Positions 51,231 through 60,830 of a DNA stretch of 64,000 bases are shown here, in pieces. The notes below the pieces were generated by a model. It saw nothing but the letters and a program-made list of their open reading frames with translations. It did no database searches and was not told the DNA's origin. Source of the DNA: RH-AL1 sp965277355 (GTDB taxonomy: Bacteria; Pseudomonadota; Alphaproteobacteria; Rhizobiales; Beijerinckiaceae); the NCBI GenBank assembly GCA_965277355.1, contig CBDICN010000001.1:1426001-1490000 (forward strand), in the 5' to 3' direction. Position 1 is the stretch's first letter, and each line of letters opens with the position of its first letter. A program made the position numbers and the translations under genes.

Positions 51231-52886
51231 TCAGGCGGCGGCGACGGGCTCAGGCTGCGCTTCGGCGCGAAATGCGGCTGCGAACAGCGCCTTCGTGTAC
51301 GCGTCCCGGGGTGCCGCGAAGATCTCGCCGGCCGGCCCGGCCTCAACGACCTTGCCCTCGCGCATCACGATGATCTCGCTGGCGAGCGCCCGCACTACCT
51401 TGAGATCGTGGCTGATGAAGAGGTAGGCGAGGCCGAGCTTCTGCTGAAGGGCGCGGAGCAGATCGACGATCTGCGCCTGAACGGACATGTCCAACGCGGA
51501 CGTCGGCTCGTCGAGGACGATGAACTTCGGCTGCAGCACGATCGCGCGGGCGATCGCGATGCGCTGGCGCTGGCCGCCGGAGAACTCGTGCGGGTAGCGG
51601 TCCATCGTCGCCGGGTCGAGCCCTGTCTCGAGGAAGGCCTGCGCGACGGCCTCGCGACGCTGCGCCGCCGACAGACCGCGCCTCTGGATGAGGAGCCCTT
51701 CGCCGACGATGTCGACGATCGGCATGCGCGGCGACAGCGATCCGTAAGGGTCCTGGAAGACCACCTGCATGTCGCGCCGCAGCGGCCGCATGGCCGTGGA
51801 GCCGAGGGTCTCGATCGGCTTGCCCATAAAGGCGATACGGCCCTGCGAGGCGATGAGGCGAAGGATGGCGAGGCCCAGCGTCGTCTTGCCGGAACCGGAT
51901 TCGCCGACGACGCCGACGGTCTGGCCCTCGCGCACCATCATGGACAACCCATCGACGGCCTTGATCGCCCCGATGGAGCGCCGCAGCAGCCCGGCCTTGA
52001 TCGGGAAATGCACCCGCAGGTCGTCGACCGCGACGATTGTCTTCGCGGAGGCGTCCAGCGGCGGCGCCTTACCCTTCGGCTCGGCGGCGAGCAGCGCCTT
52101 GGTGTAGTCGTGACGCGGCTCGGCGAAGATCCGCGCGACCGGGCCAGCCTCGACGATGACGCCCTTGCGCATCACCGCGACGTCGTCGGCGAGGCGGCGC
52201 ACGATGCCGAGGTCGTGGGTGATGAAAAGCATCGCCATGCCGTGCCTGGCCTGCAGATCCCTGAGCAGAGCGAGGATCTGCGCCTGCACGGTGACGTCGA
52301 GCGCGGTGGTCGGCTCGTCGGCGATGAAGAGGTCGGGCCGATTGGCGAGCGCCATCGCGATCATCACGCGCTGGCGCTGGCCGCCGGAGAGCTGGTGCGG
52401 GTAGGCGCCGAGCCGCTCCTGCGGATCGCGCAGGCCGACCTCGCGCAGGAGCTCGAGAGTGCGGGCGCGGCGAGCGGCGGCACCGTCCATGCCGTGAATT
52501 TGAAGGATCTCGCCGATCTGCTTCTCGATCGTGTGAAGCGGATTGAGCGAGGTCATCGGCTCCTGGAACACCATGGTGATCGCGGAGCCGCGCAAGGCGC
52601 GCAGCCGCCTCTCGCCGAGGCCGACCATGTCCTCGCCCTTGAACAGGATTTGGCCTCCGATCCGCGTGCCATCCGGGAGCAGCCGCGGGATGGCGAGGGC
52701 GGTGACCGACTTGCCGGAGCCGGACTCGCCGACGAGCGCCAGGGTGCGGCCTTTCTCGAGCGCGAAAGAGACGCCGTCGACGGCTTTCGCGCCATCGGCG
52801 CTGGGAAAGGCGATAGTAAGATCGCGGACGTCGAGGAGGGACGCGGACGGCGGCGGCTCAGCGTTCCGGTCGACGGCTGCGCTCAC
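51231..52886 (-). CDS. yejF: peptide ABC transporter ATPase YejF (two cassettes)
   Basis: The start is GTG 52886 or TTG 52892, the latter overlapping the yejE stop as TTGA; both precede ASLLDVRDLTIAFPS. About 551 residues with two complete ABC cassettes: GESGSGKSVT, LSGGQRQRVMIAMAL, LFIADEPTTALD in the first and GESGSGKTTL, FSGGQRQRIAIARAI, FIVLDEPTSALD in the second. Unlike the BMP-type ATPase both sites look active. It powers the Yej oligopeptide/microcin C importer with YejA, B and E encoded just upstream. Confidence 0.94.
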   Translation of the reverse strand: MSAAVDRNAEPPPSASLLDVRDLTIAFPSADGAKAVDGVSFALEKGRTLALVGESGSGKSVTALAIPRLLPDGTRIGGQILFKGEDMVGLGERRLRALRGSAITMVFQEPMTSLNPLHTIEKQIGEILQIHGMDGAAARRARTLELLREVGLRDPQERLGAYPHQLSGGQRQRVMIAMALANRPDLFIADEPTTALDVTVQAQILALLRDLQARHGMAMLFITHDLGIVRRLADDVAVMRKGVIVEAGPVARIFAEPRHDYTKALLAAEPKGKAPPLDASAKTIVAVDDLRVHFPIKAGLLRRSIGAIKAVDGLSMMVREGQTVGVVGESGSGKTTLGLAILRLIASQGRIAFMGKPIETLGSTAMRPLRRDMQVVFQDPYGSLSPRMPIVDIVGEGLLIQRRGLSAAQRREAVAQAFLETGLDPATMDRYPHEFSGGQRQRIAIARAIVLQPKFIVLDEPTSALDMSVQAQIVDLLRALQQKLGLAYLFISHDLKVVRALASEIIVMREGKVVEAGPAGEIFAAPRDAYTKALFAAAFRAEAQPEPVAAA

Positions 52887-52888
52887 GG

Positions 52889-54064
52889 TCAAACCAGCGT
52901 CTTGCGCGGGTCGAAGGCGTCGCGGACGCCCTCGCCGATGAACACGAGCAGGGAGAGGATGAGGCCGATGGAGACGAACCCGCTCAGCGCGAGCCATGGC
53001 GCCTCGGTGTGGTCGCTGCCCTGCTTCAGGAGCTCTCCGAGCGAGGCCGAGCCGGGCGGCTGGCCGAGACCGAGAAAGTCGAGCGCGGTCAAGGCGCCGA
53101 TCGAGCCGCTCATGATGAAGGGCAGCAGCGTCAGGGTCGCCACCGTCGCGTTCGGCAGGACGTGCTTCACGATGATGGAGAGATCGTTGAGGCCGAGCGC
53201 GCGCGCCGCCCGCACGTATTCGAAGTTGCGCGCGCGCAGGAACTCCGCGCGGACGACATGGACGAGCTGGACCCAAGAGAACAGCAACAGGATGCCGAGC
53301 AGCGAGAGGATGTTCGGCGGCACGAAGGAGGAGATGATGATCAGCACGTAGAGGTACGGCATCGCCGACCAGATCTCGATGAAACGCTGGAACAGGAGGT
53401 CGGTCCAGCCGCCGAAATAGCCTTGGACCGCGCCGGCGGCGACGCCGATGATCGAGGACAGGAAGGTCAGCGCGAACCCGAACAGGATCGACGCCCGCGT
53501 GCCGTAGATGATGCGGGCGACGACGTCGTGGTCCGACATGTCGGTGCCGAGCCAGTCCTTTTCCACCGCCGCGCAGCCGCGGTTCGAGCCGCCGGCGGCC
53601 TTGGCGGCGGGGGCGCCCGCGGCCTCGCATTGCGTCTTCGAGAGCGCCCAGGTCGGCGGCGTCGGCACCGGCGTCGCCGAGGCGTAGTTGATGGTGCGGT
53701 AGGAGAAATGGATGGGCGGCCAAACCATCCAGCCGTGCGCGTCGATCTCGTCGGCTGTCTCCTTCAGCCGGAAGTCGGCGGTCGCGGTGAAGCCCCCGAA
53801 CTTCTCGTCGGGATAGTTGTGAAAGATCGGGAAGAGGATCTCGCCCTTGTACGATATGACGATTGGGCGATCGTTGGCGATGAATTCCGAGAACATCGAG
53901 ACGACAAAGATGACGAGGAAGAACAACAGCGCGTAGAACCCGCGCCGATGCCGCCGAAAGACGGCGATCCGGCGCCGGTTGATCGCCGAAAGATGGAAGA
54001 AGCGCCGCGTCCGCGGCGAAATCTGCGCTGTCCCGAGGGAGCCCTGCATGACCGGCGCGTCCAC
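52889..54064 (-). CDS. yejE: peptide ABC transporter permease YejE
   Basis: GTG 54064 is listed (one base after the yejB stop); ATG 54049 is an alternative. The 391-residue protein has one N-terminal helix, a large periplasmic insert (about 65-180, with NYPDEKFGGF and WLGTDMSDHD), then five helices with the permease EAA loop YVRAARALGLNDLSIIVKHVLPN. The insert is characteristic of YejE compared with OppC. Confidence 0.94.
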   Translation of the reverse strand: MDAPVMQGSLGTAQISPRTRRFFHLSAINRRRIAVFRRHRRGFYALLFFLVIFVVSMFSEFIANDRPIVISYKGEILFPIFHNYPDEKFGGFTATADFRLKETADEIDAHGWMVWPPIHFSYRTINYASATPVPTPPTWALSKTQCEAAGAPAAKAAGGSNRGCAAVEKDWLGTDMSDHDVVARIIYGTRASILFGFALTFLSSIIGVAAGAVQGYFGGWTDLLFQRFIEIWSAMPYLYVLIIISSFVPPNILSLLGILLLFSWVQLVHVVRAEFLRARNFEYVRAARALGLNDLSIIVKHVLPNATVATLTLLPFIMSGSIGALTALDFLGLGQPPGSASLGELLKQGSDHTEAPWLALSGFVSIGLILSLLVFIGEGVRDAFDPRKTLV

Positions 54065-54065
54065 C

Positions 54066-55118
54066 TCAGACCTCGCGGCGTTCGAAGTCGATGCGCGGAT
54101 CGACCCAGTTGTACGTCAGGTCCGAGATGAGGTTCACCACCACGCCGATGAGCGCATAGACGTAGATGTTGGCAAATACGATGGGATAGTCACGCGCCAT
54201 CACCGCTTCGTAGGACATCCGGCCGAGCCCGTTCAGCGAGAAGATGTTCTCGATCAGCAGCGAGCCACCGAGGAAGGCGCCGACGAAGGCACCGGGGAAG
54301 CCGGCGATCACGATCATCATCGAGTTGCGGAACATATGCCCGTAAAGCACACCGCGTTCCGTCAGGCCCTTCATGCGCGCGGTTAGCACATAGCTCTTGT
54401 TGATCTCGTCGAGGAACGAGTTCTTGGTGAGCGCGGTGATGGTGGCGAAGGCGCCGAGCGTCAGCGCGGTCACCGGCATGGCAACGTGCCAGAAGTAGTC
54501 GCCGATCTTGCCCAGGCTCGAGAGCTGATCGAAGTTCTCCGACGTGAGGCCGCGCAGCGGGAAAACCGGGAAATAGGCACCGCAGAACAGCGTTGCCAGC
54601 AGCACGCCCCACAGGAAGCTCGGGATCGCGAAGCCGACAGAGACGAGAAACGAGGTGGCAATGTCGAGCCTCGAGCCGTCCTTCACCGCCTTGCGGATGC
54701 CGAGCGGGATCGAGATCGCGTAAGACAGGATCGTCATCCAGAGGCCGAGCGAGATCGATACCGGCAGCTTCTCGACGATGAGCTGCGACACCGGGATCTT
54801 CGAGAAGAACGACCGTCCAAAGTCGAAGCGCGCGTAATCGAAGATCAGCTTCGCGTAGCGCTCGTACCAGGGCTTATCGAGGCCGAACTCGTGCTCGAAT
54901 TCCTTGCGGATGGCGGGGTCGAAACCTTGCACGCCAAATCGCGTCGAGGCGTCCAGCCCAGCACCGCCGCTTTCCGTCGCTCCGGCGCCCTGAGCCTGCG
55001 CCATCATCCGCTCGACCGGGCCGCCCGGCACGAACTGGACGATGACGAAGGTGACCGACAGAACGCCGAAGATCGTGAAGATCATCAGAATGAGGCGGAT
55101 CGCGACGTAGCGCAGCAT
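54066..55118 (-). CDS. yejB: peptide ABC transporter permease YejB
   Basis: ATG 55118; 350 residues. The N-terminal helix MLRYVAIRLILMIFTIFGVLSVTFVIVQFVPGGPVERM is typical of OppB/YejB proteins. The EAA loop reads YVLTARMKGLTERGVLYGHMFRN. It is nine bases after yejA and forms the second membrane subunit with YejE. Confidence 0.95.
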   Translation of the reverse strand: MLRYVAIRLILMIFTIFGVLSVTFVIVQFVPGGPVERMMAQAQGAGATESGGAGLDASTRFGVQGFDPAIRKEFEHEFGLDKPWYERYAKLIFDYARFDFGRSFFSKIPVSQLIVEKLPVSISLGLWMTILSYAISIPLGIRKAVKDGSRLDIATSFLVSVGFAIPSFLWGVLLATLFCGAYFPVFPLRGLTSENFDQLSSLGKIGDYFWHVAMPVTALTLGAFATITALTKNSFLDEINKSYVLTARMKGLTERGVLYGHMFRNSMMIVIAGFPGAFVGAFLGGSLLIENIFSLNGLGRMSYEAVMARDYPIVFANIYVYALIGVVVNLISDLTYNWVDPRIDFERREV

Positions 55119-55127
55119 CGATCGTCC

Positions 55128-57026
55128 TCAGCGCGGGTGCAGCGCCGTTGCTTTCGCCTTGGCCTCGTCGTACCACCAGGTACCGATTTCGTTGAGGCCA
55201 TATTTCGCGGGGGTCGCCGGCCGCGAGAACAGGTCCCAGTAGGCGATGTTATGGCCAGGCTTGTTCCACATCGGCACCCAGTAGAAGCCGGCGCGCAGGA
55301 CGCGGTCGATGTCCTTGCAGAGAAACGTGAGCGTCTCGCGGTCCTTGGCGACGATCGCCTTCTCGATCAATGCATCGACGACGGGATCGCTGATGCCGCA
55401 AAGATTGCGCGAGGCCGGCACTTTGGCCGCCTCCGAGCCGAATGTGTCGCGCATGCCGATGCCGGGTGTGATGCCGAAGCCGAACCGCTGGGTGATGACG
55501 TCGAAGTCGAACTTGTCGGTGCGGTTCTTGTACTGCGCCGGATCGATGATGCGCAGGCTCGCCTGGATCCCGAGCTGCTTCAGGTTGCGGATGAAGGGCA
55601 GGGTGTGCGGCTCCAGCGCGGGATCGGCATCGAGGAACTCGATCTCGAACGGCTTGCCGTCGGGCAGCAGCAGGCTCTGGCCCTCGCGCTTGCAGCCGGC
55701 CGCCTTGAGCAGGTCGAACCCCTTGCGCAGCATGGCGCGATCGGCGCCGCTGCCGTCACCTTCAGGCGGCATCGCGACTTCGCCGAACACGGCCGCCGGG
55801 AGTTTGTCGCGAAACGGTTCCAGGAAACCCAGCTCGCCGGGCGACGGCGCCCCCGTCGCGGCCATCGGTGAGTTCTGGAAATACGACACGGTGCGCTGGT
55901 AGGCGCCGTACATGATGTTCTTGTTCGTCCAGGCGAAGTCGAAGGCGTAGCCGATCGCTTCGCGGATGCGTGGGTCGCGGAACGTGTCGCGCCGCGTGTT
56001 GAAGAACCATCCCTGAGTCCCCAGCGGCGTGGCGTCGGGGATGAACTCCTTCTTGACGCGTCCATCCTTGACGGCGGGGAAGTCGTATTGCGTCGCCCAG
56101 ACCGCGCTGGTGAGCTCCTCACGGAAGGTGAAATCGCCGGCCTTGAAGCCCTGGAAGGCGATCTTGCGGTCGGCGTAGTATTCGTAGCGGACCTTGTCGA
56201 AATTGGCCGTGCCGATATTGATCGGCAGGTCCTTGGCCCAGTAGTCCGCCACCCGCTCCATCGCGATATAGCGCCCCTGCTCGAAGCGTCCGACCTTGTA
56301 GGCGCCCGAGCCGAGCGGCGGCTCCAGGCTGACCTCGTCGAAGGGCACCTTGGCGTAGAAGGCGGCGCTGAAGATCGGCAGGCCGGCGATCAGCAGGATC
56401 GCGTCGCGGGCATGGTCCGGCGCAAGGCGCACCAACAGCACATCATCCGCCTGCGCCACCGCGGACTCGAGGTTGCGGCGCAGGTTCAAGCGGTAGCCGG
56501 TGTGCCCCTTGTCACGCAGCGCGTTGAGCGAGAAGGCGACGTCCTTCGCCGTCAGCGGCGATGCGTTCGAGAACCGCGCCTCCTTGCGCAGCAGGAAGCG
56601 GTAGCTCCTCTTGTCGGGCGCGACTTCGACGGCGCGGGCCACCAGGCCGTAAAGCGCGTCCGGCTCGCCGGCATTGCCGGTCATCAGGCTGTCGAAGCAG
56701 AGCGGCAGGCCGCCCGCGCCGTCGCCAGGCTCATTGTAGACGTTCAGCGTGTTGAAGGTCTGCAGGTTTTGGTTGCCGATCGACTCCGAGATCTGCAGCA
56801 CGATCTCGCCACCCTTGGGCGCCTTCGGGTTGACGTAGGGAAGGTGTTTGAAATCCTTCGACAGGGCGAGATCGCCGAAGACCGAGAGGCCGTGCGCCTC
56901 CGGGCCGATCGAGCCGGCAAACGCGTCCGCGGCGAGGCCCCTCGTCGTCATGAAGCTTGGGAGAAGGAGACCGCCGGCGGCGAGGCTCAGCGTCGAGCGC
57001 CGGGTGAACACGAGCTTGTCGATCAA
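55128..57026 (-). CDS. yejA: peptide ABC transporter substrate-binding protein YejA
   Basis: TTG 57026 lies ten bases after GGAG and starts a twin-arginine-type signal (FTRRSTLSLAAGGLLLPSF); GTG 57011 is an alternative, and the longer open frame upstream is unsupported. The 632-residue protein has the SBP family 5 pattern: HGLSVFGDLALSKDFKHLPYVNPKAPKGGEI, the EARFSNASPLTAKDVAFSLNAL signature, and TQRFGFGITPGIGMRDTFGSE near the end. It delivers peptides (or microcin C-like compounds) to YejBEF. Gene order is yejA-B-E-F on the minus strand. Confidence 0.94.
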   Translation of the reverse strand: MIDKLVFTRRSTLSLAAGGLLLPSFMTTRGLAADAFAGSIGPEAHGLSVFGDLALSKDFKHLPYVNPKAPKGGEIVLQISESIGNQNLQTFNTLNVYNEPGDGAGGLPLCFDSLMTGNAGEPDALYGLVARAVEVAPDKRSYRFLLRKEARFSNASPLTAKDVAFSLNALRDKGHTGYRLNLRRNLESAVAQADDVLLVRLAPDHARDAILLIAGLPIFSAAFYAKVPFDEVSLEPPLGSGAYKVGRFEQGRYIAMERVADYWAKDLPINIGTANFDKVRYEYYADRKIAFQGFKAGDFTFREELTSAVWATQYDFPAVKDGRVKKEFIPDATPLGTQGWFFNTRRDTFRDPRIREAIGYAFDFAWTNKNIMYGAYQRTVSYFQNSPMAATGAPSPGELGFLEPFRDKLPAAVFGEVAMPPEGDGSGADRAMLRKGFDLLKAAGCKREGQSLLLPDGKPFEIEFLDADPALEPHTLPFIRNLKQLGIQASLRIIDPAQYKNRTDKFDFDVITQRFGFGITPGIGMRDTFGSEAAKVPASRNLCGISDPVVDALIEKAIVAKDRETLTFLCKDIDRVLRAGFYWVPMWNKPGHNIAYWDLFSRPATPAKYGLNEIGTWWYDEAKAKATALHPR

Positions 57027-57237
57027 GTCGTCATGGCTCCAGGGGATGCCCGTAGCCGGGCGCGCCGGCTCCCCTTGCCGCGTGAATGTGTCAGTTTTGC
57101 CGCGACAGCGCTCGTGAGCGGCAAGGGCGCCGCGATACGTCGCTGTCGGCGCATGGCTCGCGGAGTTCCCGGAACCCGTTAGCCTGCCGGGCAAGGATCG
57201 CCGCCGCCTGAAAGGCTGCCGCGGCGAACCCGGAAAA

Positions 57238-58566
57238 TCAGTGCTTGCCGGCGGCCTCGTCGGGCGCCGGCGCGGAGTACGGCTCCGGCCCCGCATCGCG
57301 GGCGCCCGAGGAACTGGACGAAGCGGGGACAGGCGCTTCCGCCCTTGGCTTCGGCTCCGGTGTCGGCGGCGCAGCCTCGGCCTTCCGGGCGGGCTGCGGA
57401 GGCACGGCAGAGTCGGGCTGTGTCGGCGCGCCGGCCTGGCGGGCGGCTTCCGGGTTTACCGGGACGGGCTGCGGCGCGCCCGGCTTGTTCGGGGGCTCCG
57501 GCGGCTTCTGGTCGCCGGCTTTGGTGCCGGTCGGAAGCGGCTTGGTCTCGGCGGTCTCGGGTTTAGCGCCCGGAAGTGGCGCCGGAACTTTGGCGAGCGT
57601 GCGCAAATAGGCAATGATCTCGGCGCGCTTCTTCGCGTTCGACTCGCCAGTATAGCCCATCTTCGTGCCCTTGATGTAGGCTGAGGGCTTGGTCAACCAT
57701 TCGTTCAGATCGGTGTAGGTCCACTTCCCGCCCTTGGCCTTGAGCCCGGCCGAATAATCGTAGCCTTCCACGGAACCCTTCTGGCGCTCGACGACACCGT
57801 AGAGGTCGGGACCGACCAGGGCGCCGGCGCCTTCCTTGAAGTTGTGGCATGCAGAGCAGACCTGCGCGTCGGCCTGGCCCTTCTTCGGGTCGGCCGCGGC
57901 GATCAGCGACAGCAGCTTGTCGTCGGCGCCCCCGGCGGCCTTGTCGCCTCCTTTCGCCTCTTCGCCGGGCTTGCCCGGCTCAGCCTTGGCTTCCTTGTCG
58001 CCGCCTGCCGCGGCCTGCTTGTCGGCATCGCTCGCCTGCGGAAACGGCACCGGCTTCTTGGCCAACGAGTCGAGATAGGCGATGATGTCGGCGCGTTTTT
58101 CCGGGCTGTCCTCGCCGGTATAGCCCATCTTGGTGCCGGGGATGTAGGCCGACGGCTTAGTCAGCCAGTTGTTGAGGTCGGCGAAAGTCCACTTGCCGCC
58201 CTTGCCCTTCAGGCCGGCCGAATAGTCGAAGCCGGCGACGGCGCCCTTGTCGCGGTCCACGACCTCGTAGAGGTCCGGTCCGACCTTGGAGCCCGCGCCC
58301 TCCTGAAAGTTGTGGCAGGCGCCGCAGACCTTCGCGTCGGCCTCGCCCTTCTTGACGTCGGCCTTGGCGAGGAGGACTGGCAGCGGCGGGGCGGCCGGCT
58401 TCTTCGCGGCGACGGCGGCCTCCGGCTTCGGCTCCGGCAGAGCATAGCCGGGCTTCTTCGGCGCGCCCGGCTCGTAGATGCCTTGCGCGACGATCCCGAG
58501 CCCCATGCCGAGCAGGCACGTTCCGAGAAAGGCGCCGGCGACCTTGTTGAAGAGAAACGAATCCAT
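57238..58566 (-). CDS. membrane-anchored di-heme cytochrome c (duplicated CycM-like)
   Basis: ATG 58566 starts MDSFLFNKVAGAFLGTCLLGMGL, an uncleaved anchor as in CycM cytochromes. Two homologous domains follow. Domain 1 has CGACH at 81-85 and Met147 in PGTKMGYTG; domain 2 has CSACH at 237-241 and Met303 in KGTKMGYTG. They are highly similar and separated by an acidic, Ala/Gly-rich linker. A Pro/Ala-rich tail of about 110 residues ends the 442-residue chain. CycM normally has one heme and passes electrons to terminal oxidases; here the domain has doubled. Confidence 0.9.
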   Translation of the reverse strand: MDSFLFNKVAGAFLGTCLLGMGLGIVAQGIYEPGAPKKPGYALPEPKPEAAVAAKKPAAPPLPVLLAKADVKKGEADAKVCGACHNFQEGAGSKVGPDLYEVVDRDKGAVAGFDYSAGLKGKGGKWTFADLNNWLTKPSAYIPGTKMGYTGEDSPEKRADIIAYLDSLAKKPVPFPQASDADKQAAAGGDKEAKAEPGKPGEEAKGGDKAAGGADDKLLSLIAAADPKKGQADAQVCSACHNFKEGAGALVGPDLYGVVERQKGSVEGYDYSAGLKAKGGKWTYTDLNEWLTKPSAYIKGTKMGYTGESNAKKRAEIIAYLRTLAKVPAPLPGAKPETAETKPLPTGTKAGDQKPPEPPNKPGAPQPVPVNPEAARQAGAPTQPDSAVPPQPARKAEAAPPTPEPKPRAEAPVPASSSSSGARDAGPEPYSAPAPDEAAGKH

Positions 58567-58765
58567 CGAGCCCGAGTCATCCTTCCCGCAGCGCGCGACG
58601 CGCCGCCCGGCCGATGGGATTAAAGGCCGGGACACGTTCGATCTCGGCGGAGCCTTAGCCGTTTTGCCGACCCGCTGTCCATAAGCTCGGATGGCTTCTT
58701 TTTGACCCACTGCCGACGAGCAACATGGTATGGCGGACGCTGAATTCTTCACATTTCGTGGACCC

Positions 58766-59677
58766 ATGACCACCATCGCATACCAGGGCGAGCCCGGGGC
58801 CAACTCGCACATCGCCTGCAACAATGCCTACCCGCGGATGACGCCGCTGCCGTGCGCCACTTTCGAGGACGCGCTCGCCGCCGTCACCGAAGGTCGCGCG
58901 CGCTTGGCGATGATCCCGATCGAGAACTCGATCGCCGGGCGGGTCGCCGACATCCACGCCCTGCTGCCGGCCTCGAACCTCTTCATCGTGGCGGAATACT
59001 TCCTGCCGATTCGTTTCCAGCTCCTCGGCATCGATGGAAGCACGCTCCAGGGTATCAGAAGCGTCTACAGCCACGTCCACGCGTTGGGCCAGTGCCGCAG
59101 GATCATCCGCGAGCGCGGCCTCAAGCCGGTCGTCACCGCCGACACGGCCGGCTCCGCGCGCGAGGTCGCCGAATGGAGCGATCCGACCCGCGCGTCCCTC
59201 GCGACGACCCTCGCCGCCGAAATCTACGGGCTTGATGTGCTGGCCGCCGACGTCGAGGACGAGAAGCACAACACAACCCGCTTCGTGGTGCTGTCGCCGG
59301 CACCGGAATGGCCGCCGGGCGGCACGAGGCCGACTATCACCACGTTCGTGTTCCGGACCCGCAATGTGCCGGCCGCGCTCTACAAGGCGCTCGGCGGCTT
59401 CGCGACCAACGGCGTCAATATGACCAAGCTCGAAAGCTACATGGTCGACGGCGCGTTCACCGCGACGCAGTTCCTCGCCGACGTCGAAGGTCACCCATAC
59501 GCCGCTGGGCTGGCGCGGGCGATGGAGGAACTCGCCTTCTTCTGCAAGGAGATTCGCGTGCTCGGCGTCTACCCGGCGAGCCCGGACCGCGCGCTTGCAG
59601 GCGGTGGCGGAACGCCCGCGCCGTTGGGCGCATCGATGCCGGCCGGCATGCCGGACTACTCGCAGCTGCTCGGCTGA
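58766..59677 (+). CDS. pheA: prephenate dehydratase
   Basis: ATG 58766 puts the protein directly at the family start (MTTIAYQGEPGANSHIACN); ATG 58730 would add 12 non-conserved residues. The 303-residue product has VTEGRARLAMIPIENSIAGRV and the catalytic Thr in HNTTRFVVL, and a regulatory ACT domain from about 195 (GGFATNGVNMTKLESYMV). It converts prephenate to phenylpyruvate and is feedback-inhibited by phenylalanine through the ACT domain. No chorismate-mutase domain is fused. Confidence 0.95.
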   Translation: MTTIAYQGEPGANSHIACNNAYPRMTPLPCATFEDALAAVTEGRARLAMIPIENSIAGRVADIHALLPASNLFIVAEYFLPIRFQLLGIDGSTLQGIRSVYSHVHALGQCRRIIRERGLKPVVTADTAGSAREVAEWSDPTRASLATTLAAEIYGLDVLAADVEDEKHNTTRFVVLSPAPEWPPGGTRPTITTFVFRTRNVPAALYKALGGFATNGVNMTKLESYMVDGAFTATQFLADVEGHPYAAGLARAMEELAFFCKEIRVLGVYPASPDRALAGGGGTPAPLGASMPAGMPDYSQLLG

Positions 59678-59690
59678 GCGAGCTCGCGGC

Positions 59691-60635
59691 TCAGAACTTG
59701 TTCGCCAGCACGAAGCAACTGCCGCCGGCCTTCAGTAGGTTCGAGCAGAGCGCATTGGCATCCTCGCGGCGGTCCTTCTCGATCTGCACGATGTAGCGCG
59801 CGACCTGCAGGCCGCCGATCCGACGGTGCACCACGGACGGCTGCACTCCGCCCAGGAACTTTGAGAACTGGCCGCGGACGATCTGGTACTCGGCCATCAC
59901 TTTGTCGCGCTGCGGATTGCCGAGCAGTATCACGGCCCAGTCCCTGCGCCGGACCGGCAATTGTCCCCGCTCCTTTTCAACGTCGACGGACGGGTGGCCG
60001 GCGAGCGCCGCGATGCGGGCGCAGGAGAAGCCGTCGTCCTTGATGATCTCCGGCGCGGTCGTGACGCGCCACTCGCCGACCGAATGGCCGGTGACGATCT
60101 CGACATAGTTCAAGGTCTCCGTGGGCAGCTCGGCCTGGCCGGCGAGATAACGGGACAGGCGGCCCGGGCCGGCGTTGTAGGCCGCCGCCGCCAGCCCGAG
60201 ATTGCCGAACATCTCGCGCAATTCCTTGAGGTAGGCGGCCGACTCCTCGAGAGCCTCGGGGGTCGAGAAGGGGTCAAGCAGGCCACGCCCGCTGGCGGTG
60301 CCCGGCATGAACTGGGCGATGCCCTGCGCTCCGGCGGGGCTCAGCGCGTTGGGCCGAAAGCGGCTCTCCTGCCAGATCAGACGGGTGAAGTAGCTGACCG
60401 GAAGCCCATGCCCGCGAGAGGCCTTGGCGATGAGGTCGCACATCGCGACGACGGTCGGCTTGGCCGTCGGCTTCGCGCCGTTGCCGGGAAGCACGGCGAC
60501 AGGCGAAGGCGCGGCGACAGCTGGCGGGACGGCCAGCGCCGCCTTGATGTCGGAGCTCGTCCTGTCGGCTGCGACCGCATGCGCCACCGCGACCGACAGA
60601 GACAAGAGGGCTAGGGAGACGATGGCCTGCTTCAT
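59691..60635 (-). CDS. periplasmic lytic transglycosylase (SLT family)
   Basis: A 314-residue protein with a signal peptide (about 1-22, AVAHA), a Pro/Ala linker, and the goose-lysozyme-type SLT domain from about 62. Glu90 in RLIWQESRFRPNALSPAGAQGIAQFMPGTA is the catalytic acid, with LAAAAYNAGPGRLSRY downstream. A C-terminal region (about 220-314) with repeated-strand character may act as a SPOR-like or peptidoglycan-contact domain. It cleaves murein to 1,6-anhydro ends. Confidence 0.91.
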   Translation of the reverse strand: MKQAIVSLALLSLSVAVAHAVAADRTSSDIKAALAVPPAVAAPSPVAVLPGNGAKPTAKPTVVAMCDLIAKASRGHGLPVSYFTRLIWQESRFRPNALSPAGAQGIAQFMPGTASGRGLLDPFSTPEALEESAAYLKELREMFGNLGLAAAAYNAGPGRLSRYLAGQAELPTETLNYVEIVTGHSVGEWRVTTAPEIIKDDGFSCARIAALAGHPSVDVEKERGQLPVRRRDWAVILLGNPQRDKVMAEYQIVRGQFSKFLGGVQPSVVHRRIGGLQVARYIVQIEKDRREDANALCSNLLKAGGSCFVLANKF

Positions 60636-60830
60636 CTTTTGACCCGGGCTCTCGACGAGCGGCTGACGTGCTGCCTTCTATCGGGGTGCGCTTCGGAAGT
60701 CAGCCGTGGTTCGGGTTGAGGTCAGGCGCGGTGCTACCATGCGGCACGCGGCGAGGTCCGTGGCGGAGGCCACTCGCCTCGTCAAAGGGCGTGCTCGGGG
60801 CCGCGCAACGATCATTGGAGGACGTCCGGT

